NCBI GenBank assembly: GCA_014896535.1
Contig: JADBKE010000009.1
Location: 21,181-85,180 of the forward strand
Direction: 5' to 3'
DNA: 64,000 nucleotides
Origin: Candidatus Fermentithermobacillaceae bacterium
GTDB lineage: Bacteria > Bacillota > Sulfobacillia > Fermentithermobacillales > DUSS01
Part shown: positions 17,770 through 23,944 of the stretch, piece after piece
How positions within the stretch are numbered: the first letter of the stretch is position 1
How the letters are laid out: each line of letters starts with the position of its first letter
Notes under the pieces: model-generated
The model's input: only the letters and a program-made list of their open reading frames with translations
Databases searched by the model: none
Told to the model about the DNA's origin: nothing
Made by a program: the position numbers and the translations under genes

Positions 17770-18311
17770 TTTCCAGACCTCCCTTGGCTTTCGGGTAAGC
17801 CGAGGGCTCGGGCAACGTATGCCAGAGCCTTGGGGGCTCGAACCCAGACCACGGGTGTGGCCAGCTTGTCTCTGCCCCGAATCACGCGATGCACTATCCC
17901 CTCACCGACGTGCCGCCCTGCGCGGTCGTAGAGGAGAACAACCTGGTCTCGCTCGGGTAGGGGTACGAATTCATGCGGCATGGCGATGAGGCATTCTTCT
18001 GGTGAATATGTTTCGTCCACGACGAAGATGGCGAGGCCCGGACAAGCTGCGACGCACTGGCCACATCCGGTACACTTCGTCCAGTCGATGACCGGAAGAT
18101 CGTTCACATCTGAAAACTCCTTGATAGCGCCGAGCTTACAGGCTTGCGCACACGGGTCACAGGGTATTTTCTGAAAGCATTCGAGAACGGCCACAGGACC
18201 CTTTCGTCTTGCTTCCGGCGGCGGAAGAACCCGGTCGAGGTCCTCCACGGATGGTATTCCCGAGCTCAAAAGGGAATCTTTCTCCGGCAAGTCACCGTAA
18301 AGGTTTTTCAT
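17766..18311 (-). CDS. Ferredoxin-type [4Fe-4S] subunit of the dehydrogenase complex
   Basis: 181 residues. Two cysteine groups are visible: CFQKIPCDPCAQACKLGAI near residue 48 and CTGCGQCVAACPG near 82. The second is a full CxxCxxCxxxC(P) set; the first is spaced differently, so one or two 4Fe-4S clusters are possible. The start is ATG 18311, overlapping the previous gene's stop as ATGA. The C-terminal half (about 110-181) is not obviously a ferredoxin fold and may contact a partner. It probably carries electrons between the two flavoproteins or to an external acceptor. Confidence 0.85.
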   Translation of the reverse strand: MKNLYGDLPEKDSLLSSGIPSVEDLDRVLPPPEARRKGPVAVLECFQKIPCDPCAQACKLGAIKEFSDVNDLPVIDWTKCTGCGQCVAACPGLAIFVVDETYSPEECLIAMPHEFVPLPERDQVVLLYDRAGRHVGEGIVHRVIRGRDKLATPVVWVRAPKALAYVARALGLPESQGRSGN

Positions 18312-19408
18312 GATCCGCGCCTCCCCTGAACCAGCGCTCGTATGCGCTCGTAACCGGTTCGCACTTTGCTGGACAAAGGTCCGCTTCGCAGCGCCGCGAG
18401 TTCCCGGGCCAGAACATTCCGCTCCTCCTCGAAACGGTGACGAGGGATCTTGCCGAGCTTGGCGGCAACCGCGAGACCGGCTATTTCTCCGCAAAGCATG
18501 GCCGTGGAAGCTTCTTCGATTCCCGCCGCATCTCCAGCCACGAAAATCCCGGGTCTTTCCGTTTCCATGTTTTCGTCGTATATCGGGACGAAGCCTCCGA
18601 GTTCCGGCACGTAAGTCATAGAAACCCCCGCTTGCCACAGGAGGTCCCCGAGAGGTGTAAGACCCGTCGCAAGGCAAATCACGTCCACATCCAAGTCCTT
18701 TTCGGTCCCGGGGATGCCGCGAAACTTATCGTCCAGCTCCCAGATGGTGGCACCCTCAACGCACTCTTTCCCGTGGGCTTCCTTGATGCTGTGCCTGGTA
18801 AGAATGGGGATACCGAGCCTTCGCACCTTCGAAGCGTGAACCGCATACCCACCGATTTGGGGTAATGCCTCTACGATTGCCCTGACCGCTACTCCCGCCT
18901 GCCTCAGTTGATAGGAGACGATGAGTCCTATGTTGCCGGAGCCCACCATGAGGACCGACCGCCCGGGTCTCACCCCGTACACGTTCATCAGAGTTTGCAC
19001 GGCTCCGGCGCCGTACACGCCCGGGAGGTCGTTTCCGGGAAACAAGATCATTCTCTCCTGAGCACCCGTGGCAAATAGAAACGTCTTGCCCGTGATGCGG
19101 CTTACCCCGGAAGGGCCTTCTATCAGGAGCGAGTTATCGGGATAGTAACCCAGCGCTTCGGTACCCGTAAAAACCGTAATGTGCGGCTGGGCTAAAACCG
19201 CGTTCCGCAGCCTCCTGCCTATCTCAATACCCCGTATACCCGCACCTCTCCGGCTCCAGCCGAAAAACTTGTGGGTCTGCTTGACCAGCTGACCGCCGAG
19301 CTCTTCCTGCCTGTCGACGATGGCAACCCGCACCCCATTTTGGGCCGCTTTGAGCGCCCCCGATAACCCCGCAGGGCCGCCACCCACCACAACCAGCTCG
19401 TACTCCAT
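18308..19408 (-). CDS. NAD(P)/FAD-dependent oxidoreductase (HcnB / PDH-alpha-like)
   Basis: 366 residues. The FAD site ELVVVGGGPAGLSGALKAA is at residue 4, the NAD site VLMVGSGNIGLIVSYQL near 150, and the second FAD motif GIFVAGDAAGIEEAST near 290. This is the pyridine-nucleotide-disulfide-reductase fold seen in HcnB, opine oxidase subunit A and archaeal PDH-alpha. It likely receives electrons from the DAO-family subunit and reduces NAD(P) or another acceptor. The usual C-terminal BFD domain is absent, replaced by the separate gene at 17416. ATG 19408 is preceded by GGAGG. Confidence 0.88.
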   Translation of the reverse strand: MEYELVVVGGGPAGLSGALKAAQNGVRVAIVDRQEELGGQLVKQTHKFFGWSRRGAGIRGIEIGRRLRNAVLAQPHITVFTGTEALGYYPDNSLLIEGPSGVSRITGKTFLFATGAQERMILFPGNDLPGVYGAGAVQTLMNVYGVRPGRSVLMVGSGNIGLIVSYQLRQAGVAVRAIVEALPQIGGYAVHASKVRRLGIPILTRHSIKEAHGKECVEGATIWELDDKFRGIPGTEKDLDVDVICLATGLTPLGDLLWQAGVSMTYVPELGGFVPIYDENMETERPGIFVAGDAAGIEEASTAMLCGEIAGLAVAAKLGKIPRHRFEEERNVLARELAALRSGPLSSKVRTGYERIRALVQGRRGS

Positions 19409-19422
19409 GAATCAAGCCTCCT

Positions 19423-19746
19423 TCACCGGGCCGCGAGGGAGGGTCCGCGTCCAACCTGTCTTTCCACGCGCATCCCCTCCCGAAGTTTCTCGGTGCAAGC
19501 CCTCACGTTGGGGACCCCGTCCACTATCATCAGGCAAGAAGAGCAGTTACCGATGGCGCAGAAAAACCCTCTGGGTCGCCCCAGTTTCAAACTATGATGA
19601 AGGACCTTCACGCCGGCGGCATGGAGAGCCGCAGCGATTGGCTCCCCTTCGTAACCTTCCATCTCCTTGCCCTCGAAAAAGAATTTCACCTTCTTCCGCT
19701 TGGGGAAATCCAAAACGGGATGTTCCTCGATTCTGAGACCGGTCAA
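19423..19746 (-). CDS. Small (2Fe-2S)-binding subunit (HcnA-like)
   Basis: 107 residues with a ferredoxin-like beta-grasp fold. FFCAIGNCSSCLMIVDG (Cys-x4-Cys-x2-Cys) and the distal Cys in NVRACTEKL supply the ligands. This is the pattern of HcnA and SoxA-N-terminal-like subunits. It is the first gene of the operon, with a TTG start and GGAGG 8 nt upstream; 14 bp separate it from the next gene. It completes a five-subunit set: 2Fe-2S, NAD/FAD, 4Fe-4S, BFD and DAO. Confidence 0.85.
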   Translation of the reverse strand: MTGLRIEEHPVLDFPKRKKVKFFFEGKEMEGYEGEPIAAALHAAGVKVLHHSLKLGRPRGFFCAIGNCSSCLMIVDGVPNVRACTEKLREGMRVERQVGRGPSLAAR

Positions 19747-19872
19747 TTCATAGACCTCCTCTTCTCAAACCATGCGGCCTTCGATCCGGAAGGCACAAGG
19801 CCGCTTCAAACGCCATTAATCCTTCTTCGTCACGAATATAAGCTCCTGCATAGAGGTAAAGCCGTGGCGGGA

Positions 19873-19908
19873 AAAACAAGAGCCGGGTCCCACATACGAC
19901 GGCCCGGC
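19873..19908 (-). terminator. Intrinsic terminator after the FmdB-like gene
   Basis: On the minus strand GCCGGG (19908-19903) pairs with CCCGGC (19887-19882) across a 15-nt loop, followed by TCTTGTTTTTCCC. It lies 44 bp past the stop at 19952, upstream of the five-gene operon. Confidence 0.6.
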
Positions 19909-19951
19909 CTTCAACATCATTCGCGGTCGGCAGACGTCTTGTCAGGTTTAT

Positions 19952-20158
19952 TTATTTTCCGCAGGTCGAGCACAGCCCGCTCGAACAGGTCGAACAGGTC
20001 GCGCTCCCCTTTGAACCGGCTACGTTAGAATTAAACCTGGACATTAGTTTAGTAAGACGGGTAGATCCACAATAAGGACACTTAGGTTCTTCGTCGGCTC
20101 TTTTCAAGAACTCGTGGGTCCGCCCGCAATCAAGGCACCTGTATTCGAATATGGGCAC
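19952..20158 (-). CDS. FmdB-family zinc ribbon protein
   Basis: 68 residues. It opens with PIFEYRCLDCGRTHEFLKR and continues with CPYCGSTRLTKLM, giving two CxxC knuckles for one zinc, the FmdB/CxxC_CxxC_SSSS signature. A C-terminal tail adds further cysteines (CSTCSSGLCSTCGK). GTG 20158 is chosen because GGAGGTG sits 6 nt upstream and the family starts with M-P-x-Y/F-E-Y. Role unknown; such proteins are often near redox or methylotrophy genes. It follows the small hypothetical gene at 20204 by 45 bp. Confidence 0.85.
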   Translation of the reverse strand: MPIFEYRCLDCGRTHEFLKRADEEPKCPYCGSTRLTKLMSRFNSNVAGSKGSATCSTCSSGLCSTCGK

Positions 20159-20203
20159 GGTCTTCACCTCCAGCTCGCAGTCTAACTCGGCCCGAGCCAC
20201 CTT

Positions 20204-20506
20204 TCAAGCTTCTCGGCCCTCCCAAGCCTTCCGCAGAACCCGACCCGCGCTTTCTGCGGCCGCCACCAAGGATTCGAGCATGGCGATGACCTCGTCGGTG
20301 TCACCGCGTCCGGTCCAAATCAGCGGTTCTGACTGAAAGGAGTTCATAAACTCCTTGATTCCCAGGGCAAGATCGGCTATCTCGTCCAGAGCCTGTCTCA
20401 CCCTGGCGTTTCTGGACACTTCCGGTTCCACCTGAAGATCCGAGCATAATTCGATGATGCGGTCAAGGTTGTCTCGGAACACCCCTACTCTCAAAAACCG
20501 TGCCAT
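20204..20506 (-). CDS. Hypothetical small helical protein
   Basis: 100 residues (start MARFLRVGVF), mostly alpha-helical with alternating acidic and hydrophobic residues (VRQALDEIADLALGIKEFM). No family recognised. An open frame extends far upstream to 20974 but overlaps a convincing gene on the other strand, so the start is placed at ATG 20506, with a GGGGTGG site upstream. It may be co-transcribed with the FmdB-like gene. Confidence 0.5.
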   Translation of the reverse strand: MARFLRVGVFRDNLDRIIELCSDLQVEPEVSRNARVRQALDEIADLALGIKEFMNSFQSEPLIWTGRGDTDEVIAMLESLVAAAESAGRVLRKAWEGREA

Positions 20507-20755
20507 AAGACCACCCCACGTTGGATATTCCCCCCGAAGCCATCGAGTTCCTCCGGTTTTTCGACACGATCCGACAGGTGTTGTCGCTCTAATAACGCCC
20601 TTTCCGGTGCGGAACAATGATTCTGAGGAGGTGATGCTTTGCGACGTTCCGGTGGGCGTCTTACCCCCGGTTGTCCCTGACGAGCACACCAAAGAGATCC
20701 CACGCATGTTGGAAATCTTGCTCCGGGCTGTCCCCGGGAAGAAAGGAGAGGTTTT

Positions 20756-21304
20756 GTGCCTAAGAACGAGGATTACGCCATAGGAAGCATAGACGTGGAC
20801 CAAAACCCCACCAGCCATGTGGTGGACGAACTGAGACGCTCCTTTAAGCCACCGGGGGCCGGGCTTCCCACCACGCCGGCGGAGAAGATAGAAAGCGCCC
20901 TGTCGCTGGTTCAGAACGGCATCAGGGAACAGCAAATGGCCAGCGAACAGAACCTTCAGCAATGCTTGAGTCAAGCATCAACCCATGTAGCCGATTCCCA
21001 GGCCATCGACACGCTTTTCGCCCTCTCCCAGCAGGTGGCGAGCATCGTTTCCCAGGGCAACGAGTCTCTCAGAGCCAACGCCCAACAAGTCTCGGACCTC
21101 ATTTCGCAGTTGCAAACCCAGATCCAGATGCAGCAATCCAAAGCCGATCGACAGGTAGCCAAGTCCCTGCAACAGGCCATATCCTCGCTGGCGGAAGCCC
21201 AGAACGCCATGTTCCAGAGCATGACCCTGGGCGAGCTTGCGCAACAGGTTTCCGGGGCTCTCCAGATCGTCAAAGACGTGATTGCCCCCGGGCAAGTCCA
21301 GTAA
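20756..21304 (+). CDS. Hypothetical Gln-rich helical protein
   Basis: 182 residues. After a disordered ~40-residue N-terminus the rest is strongly helical with heptad-like spacing and many Gln, Ser and Ala (LISQLQTQIQMQQSKADRQV), suggesting a coiled-coil bundle. No membrane segment or known domain. GTG 20756 is supported by AAAGGAG about 7 nt upstream. It is divergent from the small gene at 20204 and convergent with the deacetylase. Structural or spore-associated roles are possible but unsupported. Confidence 0.7.
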   Translation: MPKNEDYAIGSIDVDQNPTSHVVDELRRSFKPPGAGLPTTPAEKIESALSLVQNGIREQQMASEQNLQQCLSQASTHVADSQAIDTLFALSQQVASIVSQGNESLRANAQQVSDLISQLQTQIQMQQSKADRQVAKSLQQAISSLAEAQNAMFQSMTLGELAQQVSGALQIVKDVIAPGQVQ

Positions 21305-21307
21305 GGA

Positions 21308-21369
21308 AAAGGAACGGCCGTCCCCTTGCGGTGAAGTTCCGTGAGGAATCTGCAGGCGGCCGCTCCTTT
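21308..21369. terminator. Hairpin between convergent genes
   Basis: AAAGGA-CGGCCG (21308-21320, one unpaired A) can pair with CGGCCG-TCCTTT (21357-21369). It separates the Gln-rich protein gene and the convergent deacetylase gene. The loop is long and there is no clear U tract, so function as a terminator is probable rather than certain. Confidence 0.45.
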
Positions 21370-21390
21370 GACAAACACCCGCTCCGGTCT

Positions 21391-22542
21391 TCAGCGGAGA
21401 GCCTGGAACCCGAAGCCTCTTTTAGCCAGTTCCTCGACAATGCGAGGCAGCGCCTCTAATACGTGCGGGTTACTCTCGTGCAGGAGGATGATGGCGCCGT
21501 CCCTGGCGTAATTCAGGACACCTCGAAGGACTTCATCGGCGTCTGAAGCTGGAAGATCCCCTCCGCAGATGTTCGTCCACATTACGAGGGTGAGATCGAG
21601 CTCCCTCGTGAGGTCCCGGGTCATGTCGTCAACGGCTCCTTCTGGAGGTCTCCAGAAAGCCGGACGAGCTCCTATGATCCTCTCCACCACCTGGAGAGCT
21701 TTGGATAGGTCCGCAAGCGCCTGTTGACGCGAAACACCGGCCAACGGAACGTGCTCGTATCCGTGGATGCCAACAACGTGCCCGCGCTCGTGAATCTCTC
21801 TGACAAGTTCGGGATAGCGTTCAGCGTTTTTTCCTATTACGAAGAATACAGCGGGTATCCCGTATTCGGAGAGGATATCGAGGATTTTTGGGGTTGTGGC
21901 TGGGTCGGGTCCGTCGTTGAACGTGAGGCATATCTTCTTATCCGGTGCGGGAAAGGATGCGCGCCAACCCGGTGGGTAGCCGACCGAGTCCTCAGGAACC
22001 GGTCTCTGCGGCTGCGCCGGACCGCCCTGTCCGTCTTGGCCAGCCTGTTCCGGTTCGGATGGTTTCAGGATCAGCGTCTGCCCGGCATAGACCAGGTCGG
22101 GGTCCTTGATGCCGTTGGTCCGCACGACCTCTCCCAGACTCACTCCGAACCGTGCACAGACCAGGGAAAGGGTCTCCCCAGGTCGCAAGGTATATGTTTC
22201 CGGAGGGAATTTTCTCGCCCAAATCCGCTCAAGGGACTCCACCGTTCGGGGACCAACGACGCCATCCACGGCGATGCCGGAGTCCTTCTGGAAGCGCCTG
22301 ACCGCCTCCAGAGTTCTTGGACCGAACACACCGTCTTGCGGGCCGGGGTCATATCCCAAAGCGGTCAGGACTCGCTGCAGTACGAGAACGGACTGGCCTT
22401 TTGAGTCCTCGCTCAGGATTTTCCCCTTCAGAAGGGACAGTTCCTCTATGGGGGACGGTGCTCCATACGAGCTCCTTGAGATCACGAGACAAAGAAGTAC
22501 AAATCCGAAAAGCGCGCGCAAGCTCGTCCGCCGTCGCCTCAA
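21391..22542 (-). CDS. Secreted polysaccharide deacetylase-like protein with PG-binding and LysM domains
   Basis: 383 residues. Signal peptide (about 8-27), a peptidoglycan-binding domain (about 45-108, LQRVLTALGYDPGPQDGVFG), a LysM domain (about 117-160, YTLRPGETLSLVCARFG) and a NodB deacetylase domain (about 200-375). NodB motifs: TFNDGPDPATTP, GIHGYEHVPL (the two metal His), RPPEGAVDD and LLHES. The first Asp of the usual TFDDGP, the general base, is Asn here, while the metal-binding Asp and His residues remain. It should act on wall or cortex peptidoglycan; activity is uncertain. TTG start with GGGGG upstream. Confidence 0.88.
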   Translation of the reverse strand: MRRRRTSLRALFGFVLLCLVISRSSYGAPSPIEELSLLKGKILSEDSKGQSVLVLQRVLTALGYDPGPQDGVFGPRTLEAVRRFQKDSGIAVDGVVGPRTVESLERIWARKFPPETYTLRPGETLSLVCARFGVSLGEVVRTNGIKDPDLVYAGQTLILKPSEPEQAGQDGQGGPAQPQRPVPEDSVGYPPGWRASFPAPDKKICLTFNDGPDPATTPKILDILSEYGIPAVFFVIGKNAERYPELVREIHERGHVVGIHGYEHVPLAGVSRQQALADLSKALQVVERIIGARPAFWRPPEGAVDDMTRDLTRELDLTLVMWTNICGGDLPASDADEVLRGVLNYARDGAIILLHESNPHVLEALPRIVEELAKRGFGFQALR

Positions 22543-22606
22543 ACTCGATACCCCCTTAGCTGGTGCAGGAACTATGGTTTCCGCGCTAAGGGGAAAGCTA
22601 TTCGGT

Positions 22607-23026
22607 CTACAGGTTGACCCCCAGTATGCTGCCGACTGCGCCAGTCAAGACGAGCAAGACGAGTCTGAAGAGGAAAGCCGTAATGCGAAGAGACTCCGAC
22701 GGAAAGGCTAGCCCCAGCAACGTGCCGACCAAGCAATAAAGGGCGCCGATCGAAGCTCCGTAGGCAAGCCCGTGGTTTCTCACCCGTCTCCCAACGAAAA
22801 ACGCCGTAACCCCCAGCACCAGAAAACTTCCAGCGTCCATCGCGTACTCGGGAATCCGTTCGTCCAGGGACGACAACTGGATTGCGACAGCGGAAGCCAG
22901 CGCCAGGAGCAAGCCGAGACCCAGGGCGCCGAGCGCACCCAAAAACGCGGTTTTGAACGAAAACTCTTCCTGTCTCATATGCTTTCGTAAAGTCCAGGCG
23001 CGGGTCCTGACTCCGAGATCGGGCAT
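22607..23026 (-). CDS. TIGR04086-family (YrzE-like) membrane protein
   Basis: 139 residues with four membrane helices (about 28-48, 62-80, 88-108 and 112-135), rich in Gly, Ala and Leu. The pattern matches the small Bacillota-specific TIGR04086 membrane family, with no known function. ATG 23026 is chosen for the GGGGGG stretch 6 nt upstream; a TTG two codons earlier lies too close to it. Confidence 0.7.
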   Translation of the reverse strand: MPDLGVRTRAWTLRKHMRQEEFSFKTAFLGALGALGLGLLLALASAVAIQLSSLDERIPEYAMDAGSFLVLGVTAFFVGRRVRNHGLAYGASIGALYCLVGTLLGLAFPSESLRITAFLFRLVLLVLTGAVGSILGVNL

Positions 23027-23068
23027 TTTCAACCCCCCGGTCTTCCTAATATTAGCGAGGGGTGGACC

Positions 23069-23944
23069 TTATTCGCCGGTATCGGCCCCGCGCAGGTGGT
23101 CGTAGCCCAACAGGCCCAACAGATCGCGAGTGACTTCCGAAAGCTCGACGAAAGCTTCGGTGTCGGTGAGGTCGAGCTTGAGGGGGGTTATGGATATGAG
23201 GTTCCTCGAAACTGCTGAAACATCCGTGTCGCTGACGGTATCTCCCTGATAAGCTTCGCCGGCCATCCAGTACCAGCATCTTCCAAACGGGTCCTGACGT
23301 TTTCGGAAAAAGTCCCTGGGTCTCGTAAGTTCAAGACGGGTGATGGCTACACCCGCCACGTCTTCAGGCCTGACGGCAGGAACGTTTATGTTTAGTAAGA
23401 TCGGACGGCCACCGGGTCGGCGTACCTCACCGTTGAGAGCACCCCGCAAAACTCTTTCCGCGACCGTCACCGCAAAATGAGCTGCGAAATCATACTCCAC
23501 CTGTTCAAATGCGGCCACGGACACGGCAATTGCGTCCACGCCCCCGAGGGCTGCCTCCAACGCGGCGGAAACCGTACCCGAGTAAAACACATCTTGTCCC
23601 AGGTTAGGACCCCGGTTAATCCCCGAAACCGTGATGGCGGGCTTTTCCGGCAAAAGTCCCGACAAGGCCAGTTTCACGCAGTCGGCGGGAGTACCGCTGG
23701 TGGCATAAACGTGAAGCCGAGGCGTTCCGGACGGCCTTTCGCAGACCTCAATTGGGTGATGTATACTTATGGAGTGCCCCGAAGCGCTCCTCTCTCTATC
23801 CGGCGCCACTACCCAGACTTCCGTACCTCCGCGTTTCAGGAAGGCGCCTGCGAGAGCCCACAGGCCTTCGGCGAGAACACCATCGTCGTTGGTCACGAGC
23901 ACCCTTCGGATCTCGCCTGACTTTCCGCGAGGTGCGTCTTCCAT
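23069..23944 (-). CDS. surE: 5'/3'-nucleotidase SurE
   Basis: 291 residues. SurE removes phosphate from nucleoside 5'- and 3'-monophosphates and helps in stationary-phase survival. The metal site VLVTNDDGVLAEGL is near residue 16, followed by VVAPDRERSASGHSIS and the Asn-containing TVSGINRGPNLGQDVFYSGTV; all are diagnostic. The C-terminal part is somewhat longer than the ~250-residue norm. ATG 23944 overlaps the stop of the upstream exonuclease gene by one base (TGATG), and GGAGG lies about 10 nt upstream, so the two are coupled. Confidence 0.95.
   Translation of the reverse strand: MEDAPRGKSGEIRRVLVTNDDGVLAEGLWALAGAFLKRGGTEVWVVAPDRERSASGHSISIHHPIEVCERPSGTPRLHVYATSGTPADCVKLALSGLLPEKPAITVSGINRGPNLGQDVFYSGTVSAALEAALGGVDAIAVSVAAFEQVEYDFAAHFAVTVAERVLRGALNGEVRRPGGRPILLNINVPAVRPEDVAGVAITRLELTRPRDFFRKRQDPFGRCWYWMAGEAYQGDTVSDTDVSAVSRNLISITPLKLDLTDTEAFVELSEVTRDLLGLLGYDHLRGADTGE

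Noticed and set aside
20507..20974. Upstream extension of the small hypothetical gene on the minus strand
   Set aside because: It overlaps the well-supported plus-strand gene at 20756 and crosses the divergent promoter region; low-complexity translation.
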